This document shows positions 1 through 6,560 of a stretch of 9,036 nucleotides of DNA, piece by piece. This DNA comes from Planctomycetaceae bacterium (GTDB taxonomy: Bacteria > Planctomycetota > Planctomycetia > Pirellulales > Thermoguttaceae). The first letter of the stretch is position 1; each line of letters begins with the position of its first letter. The notes under the pieces are model-generated. The model ran no database searches, was not told where the DNA came from, and was given only the letters and a program-made list of their open reading frames with translations. The DNA lies in NCBI GenBank assembly GCA_003532715.1, contig DOEZ01000234.1, positions 304 through 9,339 of the forward strand, given 5' to 3'. A program made the translations under genes and the position numbers.

Positions 1-1
1 C

Positions 2-583
2 CTGCCCTATCGCACGTCGATCCAATTCGACCAGGAGGTTTGGCATTGGATGCCTTGCAAGCCGACTCTGACCCACGTCATCTACTGGTACGCCAAGCCC
101 GGAACGCCCGGCCCGACGATTATCGACCAGGCGGACCTCGCGCCGCGCGACCTCGGAATTCGAGAGAACATGCTCGACCCGCTGGAAGGCGAAAACCTCC
201 GGCACGAAGCGACCGGCGGTGCGGTCGAGAAACAGCGGCTAGCCAACTGCTCGCGTGCCGAGCACCTGGTCTGGCACGGCTCGAAGCCGGGCGACCGGTT
301 GACTCTGCACGTTCCGGTGCCGAAGGCCGGAAGCTACACGGTCGAACTCAACCTATGCATGGCGCCCGATTATGGCCGGTATAGGTTCTCCGTCAACGGA
401 CAGAAGGCGTCCCCGGTCACCGACAGCTACTCGCCGAAGCTCCATTGGCAACAGGTGAAGCTGGGCCCGTTCGATCTGAAAGAAGGCGACAATACGCTGG
501 AAGTCGAAATGCTCGAGCCAAATTCGGACGCCAAGCCGGGCAATTGGTTTGGGTTGGATTACGTCTTCCCGATCAGACAGTAG
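2..583 (+). CDS. C-terminal part of a DUF2961 (GH172-type) protein, 5' truncated by window edge
   Basis: The reading frame is open from base 2 and ends at TAG 581-583, giving 193 residues of the C-terminal part; the N-terminus lies outside the window. The early segment ending in HVIYWYAKPG resembles the 'YWY' block near the end of the DUF2961 domain (glycoside hydrolase family 172, a family containing fructanotransferases and arabinofuranosidases). After a linker comes a roughly 110-residue beta-rich module from about HLVWHG to the end. It contains AGSYTVELNL and APDYGRYRFSVNG and finishes GLDYVFPIRQ, which looks like the extra jelly-roll module seen in planctomycete DUF2961 proteins. These proteins are usually secreted and act on carbohydrate, but no catalytic residue can be checked here. 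It converges on the ExeA-like gene with only 18 bp between the two stop codons. The family call is from memory of motifs and the substrate is unknown. Confidence 0.75.
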   Translation: MPYRTSIQFDQEVWHWMPCKPTLTHVIYWYAKPGTPGPTIIDQADLAPRDLGIRENMLDPLEGENLRHEATGGAVEKQRLANCSRAEHLVWHGSKPGDRLTLHVPVPKAGSYTVELNLCMAPDYGRYRFSVNGQKASPVTDSYSPKLHWQQVKLGPFDLKEGDNTLEVEMLEPNSDAKPGNWFGLDYVFPIRQ

Positions 584-587
584 CGCT

Positions 588-611
588 GCCCGATAGGAAT
601 CCTACTCGGGC
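588..611. terminator. hairpin between convergent genes, possible bidirectional terminator
   Basis: GCCCGATAGG (588-597) pairs with CCTA (601-604) and TCGGGC (606-611), leaving a three-base loop and one bulged C at 605, so the stem has 10 pairs. It spans the gap between the two converging stop codons and overlaps the stop codon of the minus-strand ExeA-like gene. Neither side has a T-run, so it is not a textbook intrinsic terminator. Its position supports a role in ending both transcripts. Confidence 0.4.
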
Positions 612-1420
612 GCGACGGTCGCCAGCTCCTCCGAGATGCTCTCGAGCAGCGAGACGCCGACGGTCTCCTGCTGCTCGGCATAGCCGACCAACAATGCCAA
701 ATCGCACAGTCGGTTGATGCGTCGCGGGACGCCTTGCGTCAGTTGCTGCAACGCCTCGAACGCCTCCACGTCGAACAGGGGACCCTCGGCGCCGGCTTGC
801 ACCAGGCGATGCTCGACGTATTGGGCCGTTTCGGTTTCGGTCAACGGTCGCAACATTCCCTTGACGGCCATGCGTTCTTCGAGCGCCGGATTGCGGTCGA
901 GCATGGGCAGTAGACCGGGCCGGCCCGAGAGGACCAACGTCAGATTGGGACGCCCACCGGTTTCGAAGTTGGAAAGAAGGCGAATCGCCTCGAACGTCTC
1001 CTGTCCTTCTAGCAAATGGGCCTCGTCGACGACCACGACGGCATGGCGTCCGGCGTCGGCATTCTTCGCCAGGAATCGTTCGATGCGGTCCACGCTCCGC
1101 CATAGCGGCGTGTCGGAATCCTCGTTGCCGCCGGTGAGCCACAGGGCCAAATAGGCCATCAACTGATCGGGCGGCATCTGCGGAAAACACAGGTGGACGA
1201 ACGGCTGGAATTTTTCGCCGAGCATCGAGCGAATCATGGCGACGACGAGCGTCTTGCCGAGTCCCGACCCCCCGGCGAGCAGGGCGCCGGCACGACGGTT
1301 TTCGATGGCGTAGCGGAGTTTCAGAATGGCCGCCTGGTGGGTTTCGCTCGGGTAGTAGAAACCGCCGTCGACACCCGGCTCGAACGGCTTTTCGCGAAGA
1401 TGCCAGTAGGATTCGTACAT
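602..1420 (-). CDS. ExeA/GspA-like AAA ATPase
   Basis: A 272-residue ATPase of the ExeA/GspA type, the family that includes the ATPases of exosortase/exopolysaccharide loci. The start MYESYWHLREKPF matches the family opening (MY..Y.L.EKPF), which fixes ATG 1420; a GGAG lies about 10 bases upstream. Walker A is at residues 49-57 (AGGSGLGKT, Lys56), Walker B at 127-135 (AVVVVDEAH), a sensor-1-like strand at 161-168 (TLVLSGRP) and a sensor-2-like GVPRRINRLCD at 230-240. It has only the ATPase core, with no C-terminal peptidoglycan-binding domain and no transmembrane segment. It is the third gene of a minus-strand run, 51 bp after the CpsD-like ATPase, so co-transcription is likely. I infer energy or switch function for an envelope-spanning export or assembly machine. 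AAA family and motifs are certain; the system is not. Confidence 0.88.
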   Translation of the reverse strand: MYESYWHLREKPFEPGVDGGFYYPSETHQAAILKLRYAIENRRAGALLAGGSGLGKTLVVAMIRSMLGEKFQPFVHLCFPQMPPDQLMAYLALWLTGGNEDSDTPLWRSVDRIERFLAKNADAGRHAVVVVDEAHLLEGQETFEAIRLLSNFETGGRPNLTLVLSGRPGLLPMLDRNPALEERMAVKGMLRPLTETETAQYVEHRLVQAGAEGPLFDVEAFEALQQLTQGVPRRINRLCDLALLVGYAEQQETVGVSLLESISEELATVAPE

Positions 1421-1471
1421 ATTGGATGAACTCCGTTCACGCGGGGTTTCACGGGTCGGCGCGGCCGATTC

Positions 1472-2446
1472 TCAAGCGGCGCGCCGATGGTCGACGGACC
1501 TGCTCGATCGCGCGAAGTTTTCGATCAGGCCGGCGCAGGCGATTCCCCGCCGTTCGAGAAGGTCGCGCCGCTCGAGCACGTCGTCCTTCGACGGGCGGCG
1601 AGCATCGGTCACCAGGACGGCTTCATCGACTGCGCCGTCCATCGGTCGTCCGGCCGCATCGGCGATGCCCAGATCCACCAGCACCAAATCAAAATGGTCT
1701 CGAAGAATCGCCAGGACGGCGGCCGCGCGGCTCGACGCGATCGTCGCATCGCCGACCCGGGCAAGCTCCTTTGGATTGCACAACGGCAGCAGCGTCAACC
1801 GATCCTCGATCGACTCGATGAGTGCCTCGACGACCGGTTCGCGGCCGGCAACCACGTCTTCCCACCCGAGGGATGGAAGTAGTCCCAGGCATGAGGACAA
1901 CGTGGGCGACGCCTCGTTCGCATCGACCATTGCGATGTTCATGCCTCGCTGCGCCAGTCGCGCGGCGACGGCCAGCAAGGTCGTGGTGCATCCGACTTTG
2001 CTCGCGCCGCCGACAAGCCCGATGACGCCCGGACCGGGCCCCTTGAGTTCGAGGATCGCCGCGGCGGCGGCGTCAAACTGGGCGAGCGACGCCTCGCTCG
2101 CTTCGGTCAGCGTCGGGGGCCATGCGAATGCCTCGACCTGCAACATGGGTCGAAACACAGGCAACGATTCGGTTGTCGGCACGTTTGCCGCCGGCTTCTC
2201 AGCACACGACGCCAAAGGCGAGCCGGACGTGCCTTCGGTGAAGTCGGACATCTTGAGCAAGACGTTCGCCGGGCTCAACAACTCATCTTCCGCGTCACCG
2301 TCCACCTCGTCGGCTCGCTCGGCGCCGACCCGGCCCATCGCTTCGGACAAGGGTATCGAGTGGGTCGTTCGCGCCAGCTTCGGAAAGGCAAGACGGGAAT
2401 TCGTCGTTTGATAGGCTCTCGAAAAGGCCTGGTCGAGTTTGCTCAT
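1472..2446 (-). CDS. CpsD/ParA-fold ATPase with degenerate P-loop (pseudo BY-kinase-like)
   Basis: A 324-residue protein; the opening MSKLDQAFSRAY is typical of CpsD-like proteins linked to polysaccharide export. I chose ATG 2446 because AGGAA sits about 7 bases upstream; an in-frame ATG nine codons earlier (2473) lacks a ribosome site. Residues 1-130 are a low-complexity linker. The ATPase core starts near residue 141: the P-loop region reads GGASKVGCTTT (146-156), Walker A' is MVDAN (173-177) and Walker B is LVLVDLG (254-260). The residue that should be the P-loop lysine is Cys153, and the ParA/MinD signature lysine position is Ala148; a lysine remains at 150. There is no tyrosine cluster at the C-terminus, so autophosphorylation as in true BY-kinases is unlikely. 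It lies 52 bp after the membrane-protein gene and 51 bp before the ExeA-like gene. It could be a regulatory or scaffolding partner, or an ATPase using a different lysine. Confidence 0.8.
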   Translation of the reverse strand: MSKLDQAFSRAYQTTNSRLAFPKLARTTHSIPLSEAMGRVGAERADEVDGDAEDELLSPANVLLKMSDFTEGTSGSPLASCAEKPAANVPTTESLPVFRPMLQVEAFAWPPTLTEASEASLAQFDAAAAAILELKGPGPGVIGLVGGASKVGCTTTLLAVAARLAQRGMNIAMVDANEASPTLSSCLGLLPSLGWEDVVAGREPVVEALIESIEDRLTLLPLCNPKELARVGDATIASSRAAAVLAILRDHFDLVLVDLGIADAAGRPMDGAVDEAVLVTDARRPSKDDVLERRDLLERRGIACAGLIENFARSSRSVDHRRAA

Positions 2447-2498
2447 TGCTCGTTCCTGTAACAATCGTGCCATGCCGAAACGCCGGCCGTTCTTCCGA

Positions 2499-3488
2499 TC
2501 AGTAGTAGCGAGCGGGCGGCGTTGTTCCGGTCGGCGCGGCCGGTTGTGTCGCTGGGGGACCCGCCGGATAGTCGGTCGTGGGATACGCGGGAGCCGGATA
2601 GTTGGTGCGAGGATAGACGGGCGGCCGCGGGCCGCTTTCCTGGCCCAAGCGGTCGAGATCGTTCGGTCGCCTGGCGACGCTCGCGTCGGCGGACGAAAGA
2701 GGGCCGGTCGGAGGCGAAGGATTCGACGTGTCCTCGATGGCCATGGGCCGATTGGCTGTTACCCGCGGCGATGATTGCGGCGATATGTCCAACGGCCAAG
2801 CCGTCTGCATGGGCGTTCTCGTGGGCGGCGCCGGTTGCTCCGTCGCCCCCTTTTCCGAGGATATGGCCGGCTGTGGATGCGTTGCCGTATTGCCGGATGC
2901 GACCGACCTTTCGGCATCGGGCCGCGACACGTCCGACGGCCCCATCAGCATCGGCGTCAAAGCCGGCTCGTTAGGCTGACTGTGCAATCGTGGCGTCTCG
3001 CCGTGGAGCCGCGTCTTCGGCTGTTCGAGCACGATGCTCGGCGCGATGGCCGGAGGTGTCAATGTTGGCGCGGTCAACGTCGGGGCGGTCCACGCGGGGG
3101 GCTCCGATGCGGTCGCGGCTCGCCCCAAGGGAACGGAATCCAAATCGACGTCCGGCTTGGGTGCCGTCATGCGGCCGAGCAGGAAGCCAAAGATACCGAC
3201 CGCCAGCACCAGTCCGCCCATCCTCAACCGCGACTGGAGCGCGCCGAGCGTATCCGTTTTGCGTGCCTCGTCAACGTCAAACGGATCGAACGACTGGTCG
3301 TCGTTCACCTCGTCGTTCACCTCGTCGTCCACGTCGCAGGTCACGTCGCAATTAACGGCCGCGAAGTCGGAAATGCGTGCAAGCACCATGGGCTCGTCGC
3401 CCTGGTCGCCAAGATCGCTTTGGGAGACACGCCGCCCTCTCATTGAGTCCGCTCTTGTCGAAGGCCGCGGGGCGTTATACCCACTCAT
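2499..3488 (-). CDS. single-pass membrane protein with long Pro/Ser/Thr-rich tail
   Basis: A 329-residue protein that I cannot assign to a named family. I chose ATG 3488 because AAGGA lies about 8 bases upstream; a TTG six codons earlier (3506) is less likely. The N-terminal 85 residues are charged, with an acidic imperfect repeat (47-64, CDVTCDV then DEVN twice). One transmembrane helix follows at about 90-107 (MGGLVLAVGIFGFLLGRM), preceded by RLR, which suggests the N-terminus is cytoplasmic. The remaining ~220 residues are disordered, rich in Pro, Ser, Thr and Ala, with TAPTL repeated twice (134-143) and YP repeats near the C-terminus. The shape resembles an anchor or adaptor linking cytoplasmic ATPases to periplasmic partners, or a divergent polysaccharide co-polymerase-like subunit. 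It is first in the trio with the CpsD-like and ExeA-like genes. Function is inferred only from context. Confidence 0.7.
   Translation of the reverse strand: MSGYNAPRPSTRADSMRGRRVSQSDLGDQGDEPMVLARISDFAAVNCDVTCDVDDEVNDEVNDDQSFDPFDVDEARKTDTLGALQSRLRMGGLVLAVGIFGFLLGRMTAPKPDVDLDSVPLGRAATASEPPAWTAPTLTAPTLTPPAIAPSIVLEQPKTRLHGETPRLHSQPNEPALTPMLMGPSDVSRPDAERSVASGNTATHPQPAISSEKGATEQPAPPTRTPMQTAWPLDISPQSSPRVTANRPMAIEDTSNPSPPTGPLSSADASVARRPNDLDRLGQESGPRPPVYPRTNYPAPAYPTTDYPAGPPATQPAAPTGTTPPARYY
3057..3089 (-). repeat. tandem 15-bp repeat encoding TAPTL TAPTL
   Basis: Two consecutive copies of a 15-bp unit inside the membrane-protein gene encode TAPTL twice, followed by a degenerate third unit (TPP). This is a local expansion in the Pro/Thr-rich tail just after the transmembrane helix. 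Confidence 0.6.
3297..3350 (-). repeat. imperfect tandem repeat encoding an acidic Asp/Val/Asn stretch
   Basis: Short repeated units on the minus strand encode CDVT-CDV-D and then DEVN-DEVN-DD. The DNA shows near-identical 12-bp units (CTCGTCGTTCAC on the plus strand occurs twice in tandem). The result is a strongly acidic cytoplasmic segment about 25 residues before the transmembrane helix. Confidence 0.6.
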
Positions 3489-3586
3489 GGCATGATCCTT
3501 TACCAATAGGGGGTGCTTCGTGTGCTGCTGGGCTCAATCGGTCTTGCCAGCGAAGCCGCTCCCCGGTACTCCGTTACGTGCTGAAA

Positions 3587-3607
3587 GCGCGCCGGCCAGC
3601 GGCGCGC
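3587..3607 (-). terminator. GC-rich hairpin, candidate terminator of the beta-barrel gene
   Basis: GCGCGCCG (3587-3594) and CGGCGCGC (3600-3607) form a perfect 8-bp stem with a five-base loop. Read on the minus strand, the stem is followed by TTTC. It lies about 120 bp past the stop of the minus-strand gene ending at 3728 and about 100 bp before the start of the next gene on the same strand. It could therefore separate that gene's transcript from the three-gene operon. The T-run is short, so the call is tentative. Confidence 0.4.
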
Positions 3608-3727
3608 ACGCTATCGTCTCGGCGCAAGCCTGTTCCCTTTATCGGGTGACGGTTGTGCCGATCTTGAGCTTTAGCGAAGCTGTGAGAGCGATTCCACTCA
3701 GGAAGGATGGGAGGAGTGGGGTATTTG

Positions 3728-4627
3728 TCACCAACGGATGACAAATCCGACTCCCGTGAAGAGGTCGTCCGACGCCTCGGGCAGCCCCACGCCGAGCCGC
3801 CAATCGAATTGCAGGTTTTCGGTGACCAGAAAGGTAAACCCGCCGTTGACGTAGTGCTCGGGCCGGTCCACTGGACTACCGTGATAGAAGAGACCAAACC
3901 ACTCGAAGTAGGTCCCCAGCCGCTCGGTCAATGCGAGCCCGACGACCGCCGACTGATGAATGACGCTCATCGCATCGCCGTTCTGCTCGGTCCACCACGC
4001 GCCCGTGCTGGCGGCCACCGACAGGCGATCAGTCAGATCCCAGGCGTAGATATAATTGACCACCGTATCGACACGATCGCTAGTCCAAACGCGTGCTCCG
4101 ACCGGGGCGGAGGCGGATACAATCATCGCCGACTCGGGCAGCCAAACCTGCTGCTTCGACACTTGCAACTTGCAGCCGAACCACGGGTCCGTTCCTCCCT
4201 CATAAGAGGCGATTTCGATCGCGTTCGCGTCGGTTTCTTTGTGACTTTCATAGCCGGACCACGCGAGGCGGAGTTCGATTCTCTCGGTCAACCCGAAGCG
4301 GAGCAGAAGTTCAGGCAACACATGGACGTTTGTGTCGATCCCTTCGGCCGTGTCATGAAGGTACGTCCAGCCTGCTTCGAGCTGGAGTCGGCGGAGTCCC
4401 ATCGTCGTGGGCGACTCCGTGAAGTCGGGCCTGTCGGCCTTCAATGGGTCAAAGGGCTCCACCGACTGGCCGCGGATGAGCGACCGCTGGATCAACTCGG
4501 CCCGAACGAGCGCCCAAGCGGGATCGACGTCGTTGAGATACCATTTTGCATCGGGGGGTTCGGTTGCGCCGGCCAGACTCGGAAGCGCCAACAAGATCGC
4601 CACCGCGAGAAGTGTGATCCGAACCAT
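3728..4627 (-). CDS. secreted beta-barrel 'transporter' (Phenol_MetA_deg-like)
   Basis: A 299-residue protein beginning with a clear signal peptide: MVRITLLAVAILLALPSLAGA, cleavage likely after residue 21. ATG 4627 is preferred because it gives this signal peptide at the exact N-terminus; an in-frame ATG at 4690 would bury it, although neither start has a good ribosome site. Residues 65-73 read DRPDFTESP, followed by GLRRLQLEAGWTY. This signature is familiar from the planctomycete 'transporter' proteins in the Phenol_MetA_deg family. The rest alternates aromatic and polar residues as in outer-membrane beta strands, and the last residue is Trp (VGFVIRW), as expected for barrel insertion. It is upstream of, and co-oriented with, the three-gene envelope operon but separated by 240 bp and a hairpin. 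Its substrate is unknown; the family name does not prove phenol metabolism. Confidence 0.8.
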   Translation of the reverse strand: MVRITLLAVAILLALPSLAGATEPPDAKWYLNDVDPAWALVRAELIQRSLIRGQSVEPFDPLKADRPDFTESPTTMGLRRLQLEAGWTYLHDTAEGIDTNVHVLPELLLRFGLTERIELRLAWSGYESHKETDANAIEIASYEGGTDPWFGCKLQVSKQQVWLPESAMIVSASAPVGARVWTSDRVDTVVNYIYAWDLTDRLSVAASTGAWWTEQNGDAMSVIHQSAVVGLALTERLGTYFEWFGLFYHGSPVDRPEHYVNGGFTFLVTENLQFDWRLGVGLPEASDDLFTGVGFVIRW

Positions 4628-4804
4628 GGCAGGAACTCGGAGGTGTTTGGGCTGTGCAACCGACAATGTTAATACGAGACTCCATCGCATGAGATCGACT
4701 CGCTTGCGCGCAGGGCGTTAACAGCGATTCCTAGGAAGATGCGGTTTTTACTTGGAAACACATGCTAGGTCGAGTGACCACACTCCTAAGAGGGGTATTG
4801 CCGA

Positions 4805-4832
4805 TTGACATGAAGACACCATGCGGTAGGAT
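4805..4832 (+). promoter_or_regulatory. sigma70-type promoter candidate for thiC
   Basis: A perfect TTGACA (4805-4810) is followed after 16 bases by TAGGAT (4827-4832), which matches TATAAT at four of six positions. Transcription would start near 4838-4840, about 170 bases before the thiC start codon. Confidence 0.55.
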
Positions 4833-4837
4833 GGGCA

Positions 4838-5011
4838 ATGGATGCAGGAGCATTCCCTCCTTGCGAAGGTCACTTGATTGTCCAAGGAGACTTTGGCGCG
4901 GAGGGTATCGCCATGAAATGCGGCAAGGATATCTTGGAACCCGATTCAATTGCGTTTGCCCCTGGAACCGGTGCCCCGACGGCCGTTCTTACCCACGGAG
5001 ATAGAGACTGA
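4838..5011 (+). CDS. possible 57-residue leader ORF directly upstream of thiC
   Basis: An open frame from ATG 4838 to TGA 5009-5011 encodes 57 residues (begins MDAGAFPPCEGHL, ends TAVLTHGDRD). I recognise no family. Its ATG is six bases after the -10 box, so the mRNA would be leaderless or nearly so. Its stop codon sits immediately before the thiC ATG (TGA-ATG) and in the same frame, which would allow termination-reinitiation coupling. Against it, third-position GC is only moderate compared with the strongly GC-biased genes around it, and it has no ribosome site of its own. A shorter version from ATG 4913 (32 residues) is also possible. It could be a regulatory leader peptide or simply an untranslated leader. 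Confidence 0.25.
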   Translation: MDAGAFPPCEGHLIVQGDFGAEGIAMKCGKDILEPDSIAFAPGTGAPTAVLTHGDRD

Positions 5012-6301
5012 ATGACCCAAATCGAACAGGCCCGGGCCGGTGTAATCACCCCGGAGGTCGAAGCCGTTGCCCAGGCCGAGCAGCTTGACGGCGAGTCCGT
5101 ACGGCAAGAGGTGGCGGCCGGCCGGCTGGTCGTTCCGGCCAATCGAGCACATCTGGCCAAGACGCTCGAACCGATCGGAATCGGGATTGCCACGCGGACC
5201 AAGGTCAACGCGAATTTGGGCAATTCGCCCCTGACGAGCGATACACAGTGCGAGTTACGCAAGTTGTCGTGCGCGGTTCAGTGCGGCGCCGACACGGTCA
5301 TGGACCTTTCGACGGGCGAGGACATTACGGCAACTCGTCAACGCATGATCGACGCCGCGACGGTCCCGGTCGGCACGGTTCCCATCTATCAGGTGGCCGA
5401 ACAGCTTGACGACATTGTCGACATGGGTCCGAACGATTTCCTCGCCGTCGTCGAACAGCAGGCGCGGCAGGGCGTTGATTACATGACGATCCATGCCGGT
5501 TTGCTTCGTGAGCATGTTCCGCTAACCGATCGCCGCGTGACGGGCATCGTCAGTCGCGGCGGGTCGTTGGTCGCTCGCTGGATGACGGTCCACCGTGAGG
5601 AAAACCCGTTCTTCACGCATTTCGACGATCTGTGCGATATCATGCGCGAGCACGACGTCACCTGGAGTCTGGGCGATGGATTGCGGCCCGGTTGCCAGGC
5701 CGACGCCAGCGACGAGGCCCAGTTCGCCGAGTTGCGGGTGATGGGCGAGTTGGCCCTGCGCGCGTGGGACCGCGGCTGCCAGGTCATGATCGAAGGGCCA
5801 GGTCACGTCCCCATGAATCAGATCGAGATGAACATCCGTCGCGAGCAGGAGTGGTGCCATGGGGCGCCGTTCTACCTCCTCGGACCACTCGTGACCGACA
5901 TCGCCCCGGGCTACGACCATATCACCAGCGCGATCGGCGGGGCGATCGCGGCTTGGCTCGGCGCGTCGATGCTCTGCTACGTCACCCCGAAGGAACACCT
6001 CGGGTTGCCCAACTTGGACGACGTTCGCCAGGGAGTGATCGCTCACAAGATCGCGGCCCACGCGGCGGATATCGCCCGCGGGCGTCCAGGGGCTCGCGAC
6101 CGGGATGACGCCCTGAGTCGAGCCCGGTTTGCATTCGACTGGGACGAGCAATTCCGGTTGTCGCTCGATCCCGAGACGGCGCGACGGATGCGCGAGGAGA
6201 CGCTTGTCGAGACCGACGGAGTCCGTTATTGCAGCATGTGCGGGCCGAAGTTCTGCTCGATGAAGAACACGCAGGAAATTCGCAACTCGCGCAAGGACTG
6301 A
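5012..6301 (+). CDS. thiC: phosphomethylpyrimidine synthase (ThiC)
   Basis: A complete 429-residue ThiC, the radical-SAM enzyme that converts aminoimidazole ribotide to hydroxymethylpyrimidine phosphate for thiamine synthesis in the cytoplasm. It is the short form, lacking the long N-terminal domain of the ~630-residue proteobacterial enzymes. The N-terminus TQIEQARAGVITPEVE matches the conserved start, which supports ATG 5012; GGAG lies about 11 bases upstream. Visible motifs: TRTKVNANLGNSP (61-73), MDLSTGED (97-104), TIHAG (159-163), SLGDGLRPG (219-227), EGPGHVPM (261-268), TDIAPGYDHITSAIGG (295-310) and PKEHLGLP (326-333). The cluster-binding CX2CX4C is Cys407, Cys410 and Cys415 near the C-terminus. 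No other thi gene is visible nearby, so it appears to be a stand-alone transcription unit. No recognisable TPP riboswitch precedes it. Confidence 0.98.
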   Translation: MTQIEQARAGVITPEVEAVAQAEQLDGESVRQEVAAGRLVVPANRAHLAKTLEPIGIGIATRTKVNANLGNSPLTSDTQCELRKLSCAVQCGADTVMDLSTGEDITATRQRMIDAATVPVGTVPIYQVAEQLDDIVDMGPNDFLAVVEQQARQGVDYMTIHAGLLREHVPLTDRRVTGIVSRGGSLVARWMTVHREENPFFTHFDDLCDIMREHDVTWSLGDGLRPGCQADASDEAQFAELRVMGELALRAWDRGCQVMIEGPGHVPMNQIEMNIRREQEWCHGAPFYLLGPLVTDIAPGYDHITSAIGGAIAAWLGASMLCYVTPKEHLGLPNLDDVRQGVIAHKIAAHAADIARGRPGARDRDDALSRARFAFDWDEQFRLSLDPETARRMREETLVETDGVRYCSMCGPKFCSMKNTQEIRNSRKD

Positions 6302-6346
6302 GCTTTGGGGGCACGGAAGGGGGGAAGTCTGTCCGAACCACCCCGC

Positions 6347-6374
6347 TTGCCGACGCCCGCATTTGTGGTATGCT
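6347..6374 (+). promoter_or_regulatory. promoter candidate for tRNA-Ser
   Basis: TTGCCG (6347-6352) and TATGCT (6369-6374) are separated by 16 bases. Transcription would start near 6381, about 80 bases before the mature tRNA 5' end. This is the best sigma70-like pair in the thiC-tRNA gap (6302-6461), which otherwise shows nothing I can identify. Confidence 0.45.
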
Positions 6375-6461
6375 TGGCGATGTCGTGGTTGCGTTTGTCA
6401 CGGGATGGCTGTTGCCGTCTGGCTCGAGCGCAAACGAGCGATCATCCCCGCAATGGGGGTA

Positions 6462-6548
6462 GGAGAGGTGGCTGAGTGGTCGAAAGCGCGGGTTTGCTAA
6501 ACCCGTGGCCCTTTACGGGGCCCGCAGGTTCGAATCCTGTCCTCTCCG
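6462..6548 (+). tRNA. tRNA-Ser(GCU)
   Basis: The acceptor stem GGAGAGG (6462-6468) pairs with CCTCTCC (6541-6547), with G6548 as discriminator. The D arm begins TGGCTGAGTGGTCGAAAGC. The anticodon stem CGGGT/ACCCG (6489-6493 and 6501-6505) encloses loop TTGCTAA with anticodon GCT at 6496-6498, reading AGC/AGU serine codons. A long class II variable arm follows, as expected for tRNA-Ser, then a T arm with loop TTCGAAT. CCA is not encoded. The gene appears intact, and an integrase gene lies downstream, so its 3' end is a likely attachment site. Confidence 0.97.
6525..6548 (+). other. putative attachment site (tRNA-Ser 3' end)
   Basis: Tyrosine recombinases commonly use the T arm and 3' acceptor strand of a tRNA as attachment core, and this tRNA is followed by integrase and excisionase-like genes. 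The partner copy at the other end of the element is not in this window, so the exact core cannot be defined. This is inference from layout only. Confidence 0.35.
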
Positions 6549-6560
6549 CTTGTTCTGATC

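Larger units (their letters stand above)
4628..5011. other. divergent intergenic region between the beta-barrel gene and thiC
   Basis: This 384-bp stretch separates two divergent genes. On the plus strand it holds a promoter candidate at 4805-4832 and a possible leader ORF (4838-5011). No convincing promoter for the minus-strand gene could be picked by eye. I looked for a TPP riboswitch before thiC and did not see its core CUGAGA element or the matching second half. A weak hairpin (GCAGGAG with CTCCTTGC, around 4844-4865) lies just downstream of the predicted transcription start. Confidence 0.6.

Noticed and set aside
1422..2411. Long plus-strand open frame (329 codons), Ser/Thr/Arg-rich
   Set aside because: It is the antisense of the CpsD-like ATPase gene, which has a recognisable domain, a ribosome site and operon context. 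The composition is typical of an antisense shadow in GC-rich DNA.
3297..3350. CRISPR-like short repeats
   Set aside because: The repeats are tandem without spacers, in frame and coding for an acidic peptide stretch; nothing else in the window resembles a repeat-spacer array.
2775..3446. Plus-strand open frame of 223 codons, Arg-rich
   Set aside because: Antisense to the membrane-protein gene; no ribosome site, no domain and biased composition.
3574..3897. Minus-strand open frame of 107 codons overlapping the end of the beta-barrel gene
   Set aside because: Overlaps the well-supported beta-barrel gene on the same strand in another frame and runs into repeat-like intergenic sequence; no ribosome site or domain.
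4628..5011. TPP riboswitch before thiC
   Set aside because: GAACCCGATTC near 4937 recalls part of the conserved core, but no CUGAGA element or pairing partners are visible. A covariance-model search would decide.
5522..6151. Minus-strand open frame of 209 codons
   Set aside because: Lies entirely within thiC, which is certain.
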